A stretch of DNA of 64,000 nucleotides, taken from contig NZ_SZPR01000012.1 in the NCBI RefSeq assembly GCF_005280195.1, positions 396,861 to 460,860 on the forward strand, written 5' to 3'. The position numbers and the translations under genes were made by a program. The notes beneath the pieces were generated by a model, which saw only the letters and a program-made list of their open reading frames with translations, searched no databases and was not told where the DNA came from. Shown here in pieces: positions 16,775 through 24,255 of the stretch. The stretch is from Streptomyces galbus. GTDB lineage: Bacteria > Actinomycetota > Actinomycetes > Streptomycetales > Streptomycetaceae. Each line of letters opens with the position of its first letter. Position 1 is the stretch's first letter.

Positions 16775-18436
16775 TCAGGACAGCGACAGCACCGTGGAGA
16801 GGACCTCGTGCAGGGTCGCCTCCGGGTCCGCGGCCGGCTCCGGCGAGCGCCAGGCCACGAAGCCGTCGGGCCGGACCAGCATCGCCCCGGCGGGGGAGAT
16901 GCCCAGCCGGCCGGCCCAGTCGGTGTCGTCGTCGGGGACCAGCTCCGCGCCGGGACCCAGGCGCAGGGACACCAGCGGCACGGACAGCTTCTCGGCCAGG
17001 CGCACGGCCGCCCCGTGCCAGTCGCAGTGCACGCCGGCCGGGCCCGGCCCCGGGCCGCCCGACAACAGCACCGGCGACGTCTCGAACAGGTCCAGGGTGG
17101 ACACCCGGTCGCCCCGGTGCCGGACCCACAGGTGCGGTGCCCTGCTGCCCGGCTCGCCGGTCAGGGCCAGCTTCTCCGGGACGACCTCGGCCGCCGGGTC
17201 GGTGCCGACGACGGCACCACGGGGGTAGCGGTAGCCCAGGGCGACGTTGAGGATGCCGCCGGCACGGCCGCCCCCGCCCGCCTCGGGCGCCGGGGCGTAG
17301 CCCGGGTGGCTGTGCTCGACCGAACGCGCGGCGGCGCGGGCGCTGGTGGCCTCCGCGACGGGGCGGCGCTCGCTGTCGTAGGTGTCCAGCAGCCCGTCGC
17401 CCGCCCAGCCGCCGAGCACCGCGGCCAGCTTCCACGCCAGGTTGTGGGCGTCCTGGATGCCGGTGTTGGAGCCGAACGCCCCGGTGGGGGACATCTCGTG
17501 CGCGGAGTCACCGGCGAGCAGGACCCGGCCGGCGCGGTAGTGCTCGGCGACCCGCTGGGCCGCGTGCCAGGCCGCACGCCCGGTGATCTCCACGTCGAGG
17601 TCCGGGTCGCCGACCGCGCGGCGGATGTGCTCGGCGCACCGCTCCTCGGTGAAGTCCTCGAGCGTCTCGCCCCGTTCGGGGTGCCACGGCGCGTGGAAGA
17701 CCCAGTGCTCCCGGTTGTCCACGGGCAGCAGCGCCCCGTCCGCGTCGGGACGGGTGAGGTAGCAGACGATGAACCGGCGCTCGCCCACCACGTCGGCCAG
17801 CCGGCGCGAGCGGAACGTGAGGCTGATGTTGTGGAACAGGTCGCCCGGGCCGCTCTGCCCGATGCCGAGCTGCTCGCGCACGGGGCTGCGCGGACCGTCG
17901 GCGGCGACCAGGTACTGCGCCCGGACGACGGTGTGCTCGCCCGTCTCCCGGCTCTTCAGGTACGCGGTGACGCCGTCCGGGTCGGCGTCGAACGACTGCA
18001 GCTCGGTCGAGAACCGCAGGTCCCCGCCGAGTTCCACGGCCCGGTCCAGCAGCACCGGCTCCAGGTCGTTCTGGCTGCACAGGCACCACGAGGCCGGGCT
18101 GAACCGGGCCAGCCCGCCGCCCGGGTCGATCTCCCGGAACAGCCACTCGCCCTCGCCGCCGACCAGCGACGGGGTCTGCAGGATGCCGTGGTTGTCGGCC
18201 AGCGTGGCCGCCGCCCGGCGGATCCCGTCCTCCGCGCCCGCCACCCGGAACAGCTCCATCGTGCGGACGTTGTTGCCCCGGCCCCGCGGGTGGATCGACG
18301 TCCCCGCGTGCTTCTCCACCAGGGTGTGCCGTACGCCGAGCCGGCCGAGGAACAGCGAGGTCGACAGGCCGACCAGGGAACCTCCGACGATGAGTACCGG
18401 GACCTCCAGGTCGGGCCGCCCGGCTTGTGCGTTCAT
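16775..18436 (-). CDS. whiE-ORFVIII: spore-pigment FAD-dependent polyketide hydroxylase (WhiE ORFVIII-like)
   Basis: 553-residue class A flavoprotein monooxygenase of the PheA/aromatic hydroxylase family. FAD-binding motifs are VLIVGGSLVG near residue 12 and LLAGDSAHEMSPTGAFGSNT near 307; DGPRSPVREQLG is the central NAD(P)H/FAD motif. A thioredoxin-like C-terminal domain probably covers the last 150 residues. ATG 18436 has GGAGG upstream. It diverges from the seven-gene polyketide operon exactly as ORFVIII does in S. coelicolor whiE, where it acts late to hydroxylate the aromatic spore pigment. Expression in maturing spores is expected from that system. Confidence 0.88.
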   Translation of the reverse strand: MNAQAGRPDLEVPVLIVGGSLVGLSTSLFLGRLGVRHTLVEKHAGTSIHPRGRGNNVRTMELFRVAGAEDGIRRAAATLADNHGILQTPSLVGGEGEWLFREIDPGGGLARFSPASWCLCSQNDLEPVLLDRAVELGGDLRFSTELQSFDADPDGVTAYLKSRETGEHTVVRAQYLVAADGPRSPVREQLGIGQSGPGDLFHNISLTFRSRRLADVVGERRFIVCYLTRPDADGALLPVDNREHWVFHAPWHPERGETLEDFTEERCAEHIRRAVGDPDLDVEITGRAAWHAAQRVAEHYRAGRVLLAGDSAHEMSPTGAFGSNTGIQDAHNLAWKLAAVLGGWAGDGLLDTYDSERRPVAEATSARAAARSVEHSHPGYAPAPEAGGGGRAGGILNVALGYRYPRGAVVGTDPAAEVVPEKLALTGEPGSRAPHLWVRHRGDRVSTLDLFETSPVLLSGGPGPGPAGVHCDWHGAAVRLAEKLSVPLVSLRLGPGAELVPDDDTDWAGRLGISPAGAMLVRPDGFVAWRSPEPAADPEATLHEVLSTVLSLS

Positions 18437-18746
18437 CTCGCCTCCACACGCGTCGTGACCACCGGCTCGGGCGAATCCGGCCGGGGCCTTCATCCATGCC
18501 CCGCGGCACGCCCCACGGCTCAGGCTTCACCCGCTTAACCCGCCCGGTTCGCGGTGACGCACGGCAGCACCCACGATCGACCTGACGACGCGACCGACGC
18601 CGCCCGGCACGCGCTCCGGGACCACCGTCCCGGTCCGCGGGGCCCCCAAAGGCCACGGGGGGCCGCGTCCGTCCCACAGGTCCGCGACAGACGTCGACGT
18701 ACCGCGAGGAAGCCACGTGGAAGACCACAAGGAAGAGGTGTGCCGG
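18437..18746. promoter_or_regulatory. divergent control region of the spore-pigment cluster
   Basis: This 310-bp gap separates the hydroxylase from the biosynthetic operon and must hold both promoters, as whiEP1 and whiEP2 do in S. coelicolor. On the minus strand, GCGT (18557-18560) and GGGTTA (18536-18541) are spaced by 15 bp, resembling a GNNT-N14-16-GGGTAT sigma-B/F class promoter; sigma-F drives one whiE promoter in S. coelicolor. I see no clear promoter for the plus strand. The assignment is weak. Confidence 0.35.
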
Positions 18747-19889
18747 ATGACGGTCTCCCCCGATCCGCCGACGGTCCCGGGCGGTGTGTCCAGCACCGCC
18801 TTCGACGGGTCCCGCGTGCGGGTCCTGCTCATGCTGGACGTCCACGACGGAGCCCAGCAGCAGTTCCTGGACGCCTACGAGCGGATGCGTCACCGGGTCG
18901 CCGCCGTGCCGGGCCACCTGAGCGACCAGCTGTGCCAGTCCCTGGAGAACCCCACCCAGTGGCTGCTGACCAGCGAGTGGGAGAGCGCACCGCCCTTCCT
19001 CGCCTGGGTCAACAGCGAGGAGCACATCGACATGGTCGAGCCGCTGGCCGACTGCGTGCGCGACACCCGCTCGCTGCGCTACACGATCCTGCGCGAGACC
19101 GGCGGCACGGACACCGCCCCGGCCCCCGGGGCCGTCGCGCTGCAGTCCGCGCCCCGCACCGGTGACAACGTCGTCCGGCACGCCCTGACGTTCACCGTCA
19201 CCCCCGGCAGCGAGTCCAAGGTCGCCGAGATCCTCTCCGGCTACGCCTCACCGCAGCCGGTCGTCAACGACACCACACGGCTGCTGCGCACCTCGCTGTT
19301 CCTGCACGGCAACCGCGTGGTGCGGGCGGTCGAGGTGCGCGGCGACCTCCAGGACGCCCTGCGGCACGTCTCCCGCCAGCCCGAGGTGCGGGCCGTGGAG
19401 CAGGCGATCGACCCGTACCTGGAACAGGAACGGGACCTCACCGACCCGAAGTCCGCCCGGGTGTTCTTCACCCGCGCCGCCCTGCCCGCCGTGCACCACA
19501 CGGCCTCCGGGCGTGCCGAGGGCACCGACGTCCGGCGGTGCGCGCTGTTCCTCCCGGCCGTCCCCGGCCGCGGGGAGGAGCTGGCCCGGCTGCTGTCCCG
19601 GCAGGACGAAGCCGTCGCCGCCCACCCGGACGGCCCCGTCCTGGCGGCCACCGTCTTCCACCGGGACGACATCGTCGTACGCCTGGTCGACGTGAACGGC
19701 GACCCGGAGGACGCCCCCGGGCCGGTCCTGGCGCTGCCGGACGCCGCGTCGGCCGCCGAGGCCGGGCGCCTGCTCGACGCGGCCGCCCTCGGGCTGGACG
19801 GCCCCCCGACGGACGAACGGGCGCTGCGGCGGCTGCTCGCCCACGCCCGGATGCAGCCGCTCACCGACCGCCGGGCCCCGGCCTCCTGA
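18747..19889 (+). CDS. whiE-ORFI: spore-pigment protein WhiE ORFI-like (SchA/CurD domain)
   Basis: 380-residue protein with an N-terminal antibiotic-biosynthesis-monooxygenase-like ferredoxin fold (about residues 20-115, VLLMLDVHDGAQQQFLDAY) followed by a SchA/CurD-like region repeating the same fold (about 140-240 and 255-345). These proteins occur only in spore-pigment-type type II PKS clusters, where their role is not settled. I use ATG 18747 (GGAAGAGG eight bases upstream); a GTG at 18717 with GAGGA is an equally usable start adding ten residues. It is the first gene of the operon and is followed by the cupin gene. Confidence 0.85.
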   Translation: MTVSPDPPTVPGGVSSTAFDGSRVRVLLMLDVHDGAQQQFLDAYERMRHRVAAVPGHLSDQLCQSLENPTQWLLTSEWESAPPFLAWVNSEEHIDMVEPLADCVRDTRSLRYTILRETGGTDTAPAPGAVALQSAPRTGDNVVRHALTFTVTPGSESKVAEILSGYASPQPVVNDTTRLLRTSLFLHGNRVVRAVEVRGDLQDALRHVSRQPEVRAVEQAIDPYLEQERDLTDPKSARVFFTRAALPAVHHTASGRAEGTDVRRCALFLPAVPGRGEELARLLSRQDEAVAAHPDGPVLAATVFHRDDIVVRLVDVNGDPEDAPGPVLALPDAASAAEAGRLLDAAALGLDGPPTDERALRRLLAHARMQPLTDRRAPAS

Positions 19890-19961
19890 CCCACCGCCGG
19901 ACACCGGACCACCCTCCTGTCCCCACCGTCCCCACCAGCGACCGTCTCCGGAGTGACCGAC

Positions 19962-20414
19962 ATGACACCACAGCAGCAGGCAGGCACCGGCATCGGCACC
20001 GGCATCGTCGACCTAAGCTCCATCGCACCCAACCGCCGCCGCGGCGGGGACGTGCGCGCCCTGCTCACGCCCTCCACGGTGGGTTCGACGAGCGGCTTCA
20101 TGGGCGTCGCCATCGTCCGGCCGGGCGAGAGCATCGCCGAGCACTACCACCCGTACTCCGAGGAGTTCGTCTACGTCATCGAGGGCGCCTTCGAGGTGGA
20201 CCTCGACGGCGAGCCGCAGCCCCTGCGCGCCGAGCAGGGCCTGCTCATCCCCAAGGACGTCCGGCACCGGTTCCGCAACGTCGGCGACCGCGACGCCCGG
20301 CTCGTCTTCCACCTGGGCCCGCTGGCGCCCCGCCCCGACCTCGGGCACGTCGACACCGAGGAGGGCCCGCGCGACGTCACGGCCGAGGGCCTCGCGTCCG
20401 AGGCGGTCTCATGA
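19962..20414 (+). CDS. whiE-ORFII: spore-pigment cupin protein (WhiE ORFII-like)
   Basis: 150-residue single-domain cupin. The conserved barrel (about residues 45-125) holds EHYHPYSEEFVYVIEGAFEV, supplying two His and a Glu for a metal site, and the second motif PKDVRHRFRNVGDRDARL. It matches the CurC/WhiE-II proteins of spore-pigment clusters, thought to help the early polyketide steps. I use ATG 19962, as GGAG (19949-19952) is well spaced for it; GTG 19953 overlaps that site. The stop overlaps the next start in ATGA, so it is translationally coupled to the ketosynthase. Confidence 0.87.
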   Translation: MTPQQQAGTGIGTGIVDLSSIAPNRRRGGDVRALLTPSTVGSTSGFMGVAIVRPGESIAEHYHPYSEEFVYVIEGAFEVDLDGEPQPLRAEQGLLIPKDVRHRFRNVGDRDARLVFHLGPLAPRPDLGHVDTEEGPRDVTAEGLASEAVS

Positions 20415-21676
20415 GCCGGCGGGTCGCGGTCACCGGCATAGGCGTCGTCGCCCCCGGCGGCACGGGCGTGACCCGGTTCTGGGACCTGCTGTCCCACGGG
20501 CGCACGGCGACGCGACGCATCTCCCTGTTCGACCCGGCCGGGCTGCGCTCGCAGATCGCCGCCGAGTGCGACTTCGACCCGGCGGCGCACGGACTGGACC
20601 CGACGACCGTCGAACGCTGCGACCGCTACGTGCAGTTCGCGCTGGTCGCCGCGCGCGAGGCGGTGCAGCACGCCGGGCTGGACATGGCGCGCGAGGACCC
20701 CTGGCGCACGGGCGTCAGCCTCGGCACGGCGGTCGGCGGCACCACCCGGCTGGAGCAGGACTACGTCCTGGTCAGCGAGCGCGGCGCGCGCTGGGACGTC
20801 GACGCGCGCAAGGCGGGCCCGGCCCTGGAGCGGGCCTTCTCGCCCAGCACCCTGGCCTCCGCCGTGGCCGAGGAGTTCGGCGCCCACGGGCCCGTGCAGA
20901 CCGTCTCCACCGGCTGCACCTCGGGCCTGGACGCGGTCGGCTACGCCCACCAGGCGGTCGCCGACGGCCGGGTCGACGTGTGCATAGCCGGCGCGTCGGA
21001 CTCGCCGATCTCCCCGATCACCATGGCCTGCTTCGACGCGATCAAGGCCACCTCGCCGAACAACGACGACCCGGCCCACGCGTCGCGCCCGTTCGACGCC
21101 CACCGCGACGGGTTCGTCATGGGCGAGGGCGCCGCCGTCCTCGTCCTGGAGGAACTGGAACACGCCCGCGCCCGCGGGGCCCGGATCCTCTGCGAGGTCG
21201 CCGGCTACGCCACCTTCGGCAACGCCCACCACATGACCGGGCTGACCAAGGACGGCCTGGAGATGGCGCGGGCCATCGAGACCGCCCTGGACGAGGCCCG
21301 CCTCGACCCCACGGTCATCGACTACGTCAACGCGCACGGCTCGGGCACCAAGCAGAACGACCGCCATGAGACCGCGGCCGTCAAGCGCGCCCTGGGCCAG
21401 CACGCGTACGCGACGCCGATGAGCTCCATCAAGTCGATGGTGGGCCACTCGCTCGGCGCGATCGGCTCCATCGAACTGGTCGCGTGCGTCCTGGCGCTGA
21501 CGCACCAGGTGGTGCCGCCCACGGCCAACTACGAGACCCCCGACCCCGAGTGCGACCTCGACTACGTCCCGCGCGAGGCACGCGAACGCCGGCTGCGCGG
21601 TGTGCTGTCCGTGGGCAGCGGGTTCGGCGGGTTCCAGTCGGCGGTCGTCCTGACCGGCCCCGAGCGGAAGGCGTGA
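20411..21676 (+). CDS. whiE-ORFIII: type II PKS ketosynthase alpha (WhiE ORFIII-like)
   Basis: 421-residue beta-ketoacyl synthase that condenses malonyl units on the ACP to build the spore-pigment polyketide. The active-site cysteine is Cys169 (VSTGCTSGLDAVGYA), and the catalytic histidines and lysine are His309 (NAHGSGTKQND), Lys341 and His346 (KSMVGHSLGA). Length and motifs are complete. It overlaps the cupin stop by four bases and ends 4 nt before the chain-length-factor gene, as expected for the obligate heterodimer. Confidence 0.95.
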   Translation: MSRRVAVTGIGVVAPGGTGVTRFWDLLSHGRTATRRISLFDPAGLRSQIAAECDFDPAAHGLDPTTVERCDRYVQFALVAAREAVQHAGLDMAREDPWRTGVSLGTAVGGTTRLEQDYVLVSERGARWDVDARKAGPALERAFSPSTLASAVAEEFGAHGPVQTVSTGCTSGLDAVGYAHQAVADGRVDVCIAGASDSPISPITMACFDAIKATSPNNDDPAHASRPFDAHRDGFVMGEGAAVLVLEELEHARARGARILCEVAGYATFGNAHHMTGLTKDGLEMARAIETALDEARLDPTVIDYVNAHGSGTKQNDRHETAAVKRALGQHAYATPMSSIKSMVGHSLGAIGSIELVACVLALTHQVVPPTANYETPDPECDLDYVPREARERRLRGVLSVGSGFGGFQSAVVLTGPERKA

Positions 21677-21680
21677 GGCG

Positions 21681-22934
21681 ATGAGCGGACGAGAACCCCG
21701 GAGGGCGGTCGTCACCGGCATCGGCGCGGTGACCCCGCACGGCATCGGGACCGAGGTGTTCTGGAAGACCACCGTGAGCGGCGGCAGCAGCCTCGCCGCC
21801 CTGGACCGCGGCGGCTGCGAGGGCTACGCGCTGCGCGTCGCCGGCCAGGTGCGCGGCTTCGACCCGGCGGCGCTGGTCGAGGAGACCTTCCTCGTGCAGA
21901 CCGACCGGTTCACCCACTTCGCGATGGCCGCCGCCCGGCTGGCCCTGGAGGACGCCCTGCTCGCGGACGCCGACTTCGACTCGCCGTACTCGGTGGGCGT
22001 GGTCACGGCCGCCGGCTCCGGCGGCGGCGAGTTCGGCCAGCGCGAACTGCAGAACCTGTGGGGGCAGGGGTCCAAGTACGTCGGCCCCTACCAGTCGATC
22101 GCCTGGTTCTACGCGGCCAGCACCGGCCAGATCTCCATCCGGCACGGCTTCAAGGGGCCGTGCGGGGTGGTGGCCAGCGACGAGGCCGGCGGACTCGACG
22201 CCCTCGCACAGGCCGCGCGGACCGTGCGGCACGGCACCGACACGGTGGTCGTCGGCGCGGCCGAGGCACCCCTCGCGCCGTACTCGATCGTCTGCCAGCT
22301 CGGCTACCCCGAGCTGAGCCGGGCCACCCGGCCCGACCGCGCCTACCTCCCCTTCACCGACGAGGCATGCGGCTTCACCCCCGCCGAGGGCGGCGCGGTG
22401 CTGGTGCTGGAGGAGGAGCGCGCGGCACGCGCCCGCGGGGCCGAGGTCCGGGCCACCGTCGCCGGACACGGTGCGACGTTCACCGGCGCCTCCCGCTGGG
22501 CCGAGTCCCGCGACGGGCTCGCCCACGCCATCGACATCGCGCTGCGCGAGGCCGACTGCCGCCCCGAGGACGTCGACGTGGTCTACGCCGACGCCCTCGG
22601 CGTGCCCGAGGCCGACCGGGCCGAGGCGGGGGCGCTCTCCGACGCCCTCGGGCCGCACGCCCGGCGCGTCCCCGTCACCGCCCCGAAGACGGGCACCGGC
22701 CGCGCCTACTGCGCCGCGCCGGTGCTGGACGTGACGGCCGCGGTGCTCGGCCTGCAGCACGGGCTGATCCCGCCCACGCCGCACGTGACCGACCCCCGCC
22801 ACGACCTGGACCTGGTGACCGGCTCCGCCCGTGCCGTGGAGGCCCGCACGGCCCTGGTCCTCAGCCGGGGGCTCATGGGCTGCAACGCGGCGCTCGTCCT
22901 GCGCAAGGGCGGCGCCCAGGGCCCGCACCAGTAA
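21681..22934 (+). CDS. whiE-ORFIV: type II PKS chain-length factor / ketosynthase beta (WhiE ORFIV-like)
   Basis: 417-residue KS-beta partner of the preceding ketosynthase; it lacks the nucleophilic Cys and helps set chain length. At the equivalent position the sequence reads VVASDEAGGLDAL, with Glu168 where most antibiotic-type KS-beta proteins have Gln (EQAGG). The rest of the thiolase fold is intact. It starts at ATG 21681 directly after the KS-alpha stop. By analogy with WhiE a long polyketide (about 24 carbons) is expected, but chain length cannot be read from the sequence alone. Confidence 0.93.
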   Translation: MSGREPRRAVVTGIGAVTPHGIGTEVFWKTTVSGGSSLAALDRGGCEGYALRVAGQVRGFDPAALVEETFLVQTDRFTHFAMAAARLALEDALLADADFDSPYSVGVVTAAGSGGGEFGQRELQNLWGQGSKYVGPYQSIAWFYAASTGQISIRHGFKGPCGVVASDEAGGLDALAQAARTVRHGTDTVVVGAAEAPLAPYSIVCQLGYPELSRATRPDRAYLPFTDEACGFTPAEGGAVLVLEEERAARARGAEVRATVAGHGATFTGASRWAESRDGLAHAIDIALREADCRPEDVDVVYADALGVPEADRAEAGALSDALGPHARRVPVTAPKTGTGRAYCAAPVLDVTAAVLGLQHGLIPPTPHVTDPRHDLDLVTGSARAVEARTALVLSRGLMGCNAALVLRKGGAQGPHQ

Positions 22935-22964
22935 CCGATCCGCACCACCGAAGGAGCGCACCCC

Positions 22965-23234
22965 ATGACCGACCAAGTCTCCTACGAGGTCACCCTGGAG
23001 GACCTGGCCGCGCTGATGAAGCGCACCGCCGGCGTCTCCGTCGACCCCGACCAGTTCGCCCGGCAGGCCGACGCCGGCTTCGACACCTTCGGCCTGGACT
23101 CGCTGGGCCTGCTCGGCATCGTCGCCGAGCTGGAGAAGCGCTACGGCCTGTCGATGCCGCCGGACGCCGAGCGCTGCAAGTCGCCCGCGGAGTTCCTCGC
23201 GCTCATCAACAGCGCGCTGACGACAGGAGTCTGA
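22965..23234 (+). CDS. whiE-ORFV: acyl carrier protein of the spore-pigment PKS (WhiE ORFV-like)
   Basis: 89-residue acyl carrier protein. The phosphopantetheine attachment serine is Ser46 in FGLDSLGLLGI, and helices flank it as usual. ATG 22965 has AAGGAG upstream. It carries the growing chain between the KS-alpha/beta pair and the cyclases encoded just downstream. A one-base gap separates its stop from the aromatase/cyclase gene, so the two are tightly coupled. Confidence 0.93.
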   Translation: MTDQVSYEVTLEDLAALMKRTAGVSVDPDQFARQADAGFDTFGLDSLGLLGIVAELEKRYGLSMPPDAERCKSPAEFLALINSALTTGV

Positions 23235-23235
23235 G

Positions 23236-23715
23236 ATGCCCGCGCACACCGACAACGAGATCGTCATCGACGCGCCCTTCGATCTCGTCTGGGACATGAC
23301 CAACGACATCGAGAACTGGCCGCAGCTCTTCAGCGAGTACGCCTCGGTCGAGATCCTCGACCGCGAGGGCGACCGCACCACCTTCCGGCTCACCATGCAC
23401 CCGGACGAGCAGGGCCGGGTGTGGAGCTGGGTGTCCGAGCGCACCGCCGACCGCGCGGCCCGCAAGGTCGACGCCCACCGCGTGGAGACCGGGCCGTTCG
23501 CGTTCATGCGGATCCACTGGGAGTACGAGGAGACCCCGGCCGGCACGCGGATGCGCTGGGTCCAGGACTTCTCGATGAAGCCCGAGGCCCCGGTGGACGA
23601 CGCCGGCATGGAGGAGATGATCAACCGCAACTCCCGCACCCAGCTCGCCCTCATCCGCGACCGCATCGAGCAGGCCGCGGGCGAGCGGCGTCCCGCCGGC
23701 GTACTGAGCGAGTGA
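23236..23715 (+). CDS. whiE-ORFVI: polyketide aromatase/cyclase (WhiE ORFVI-like)
   Basis: 159-residue single-domain START/SRPBCC aromatase/cyclase. It begins NEIVIDAPFDLVWDMTNDIE and contains WPQLFSEYASVEI, typical of the WhiE/TcmN/ZhuI group that binds the poly-beta-ketone in a helix-grip pocket and closes the first rings. WhiE-VI and TcmN are known to direct C9-C14 first-ring closure; the same regiochemistry is inferred here. ATG 23236 has CAGGAG upstream and follows the ACP stop by one base. Confidence 0.92.
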   Translation: MPAHTDNEIVIDAPFDLVWDMTNDIENWPQLFSEYASVEILDREGDRTTFRLTMHPDEQGRVWSWVSERTADRAARKVDAHRVETGPFAFMRIHWEYEETPAGTRMRWVQDFSMKPEAPVDDAGMEEMINRNSRTQLALIRDRIEQAAGERRPAGVLSE

Positions 23716-23726
23716 AGGGCACACCG

Positions 23727-24083
23727 ATGCACCACACCCTGATCGTCGCCCGGATGAAGCCCGGCGCGGCCGACGACATCGCACGGGTCTTCGCCGAGTC
23801 CGACAGCGGTGACCTGCCCCACCTGGTGGGCGTCACCCGGCGCAGCCTCTTCCAGTTCGGTGATGTGTACCTGCACCTCATCGAGAGCGAGAACGACCCG
23901 GGTCCGGCCATCGCCCGCCTCGCCGACCACCCCGAGTTCCGCGAGGTCAGCGAGCGGCTGACGCCGTTCGTGTCCGCCTACGACCCGGCGACCTGGCGGG
24001 GCCCGAAGGACGCCATGGCGCAGTGCTTCTACCGCTGGGAGAGCGACGCCGCGGTGTCCGGTGACGCCGCGGTGTCCGGCTGA
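23727..24083 (+). CDS. whiE-ORFVII: TcmI-family polyketide cyclase (WhiE ORFVII-like)
   Basis: 118-residue small cyclase with the ferredoxin-like TcmI fold: HHTLIVARMKPGAADDIARV at the start and HPEFREVSERLTPFVSAYDP near the middle. It performs a later ring closure in the pigment pathway. I start at ATG 23727, with GAAGGG upstream. The last 13 residues contain AAVSGDAAVSG, encoded by an 18-bp tandem duplication, so the tail has been extended by six residues recently. It is the last gene of the operon; a hairpin follows at 24105-24140. Confidence 0.9.
   Translation: MHHTLIVARMKPGAADDIARVFAESDSGDLPHLVGVTRRSLFQFGDVYLHLIESENDPGPAIARLADHPEFREVSERLTPFVSAYDPATWRGPKDAMAQCFYRWESDAAVSGDAAVSG
24045..24080 (+). 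repeat. 18-bp tandem duplication at the 3' end of the cyclase gene
   Basis: Bases 24045-24062 and 24063-24080 are two adjacent 18-nt copies differing only at the last base. Each encodes six residues (DAAVSG), so the reading frame is kept and the stop codon follows directly. Confidence 0.95.
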
Positions 24084-24104
24084 CCCGCACACGCCCACCG
24101 CAGA

Positions 24105-24140
24105 CGCACGGGGCACGGCCGTCGGGCCGGGCCCCGTGCG
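24105..24140 (+). terminator. terminator of the spore-pigment operon
   Basis: CGCACGGGGC (24105-24114) pairs perfectly with GCCCCGTGCG (24131-24140) across a 16-nt loop. It lies 21 nt past the cyclase stop and about 80 bp upstream of the argG promoter, so it insulates argG from the pigment operon. Confidence 0.65.
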
Positions 24141-24220
24141 CGTGTGTGTCCGGCGGGCGCGGCGGGACGAGGCGGGAGGGCGTCCGAGCACCCGGACGGC
24201 ACGGGCCCGTGCAGCCCGCT

Positions 24221-24249
24221 TTGCATGACCATGCGACAGGGTGCATACT
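24221..24249 (+). promoter_or_regulatory. argG promoter with ARG-box-like sequence
   Basis: TTGCAT (24221-24226) and CATACT (24244-24249) are spaced by exactly 17 bp, and the ATG at 24256 is six bases past the -10, with no ribosome site, so the mRNA is probably leaderless. The palindromic GCATGACCATGC (24223-24234) and a further TGCAT (24242-24246) resemble the TGCAT/ATGCA half sites of Streptomyces ARG boxes. ArgR bound here would cover the promoter. Repression by arginine is inferred. Confidence 0.6.
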
Positions 24250-24255
24250 CTTCCT

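Noticed and set aside
24045..24080. CRISPR or satellite-type repeat
   Set aside because: Only two adjacent 18-nt units, inside a coding region and in frame; a simple duplication.
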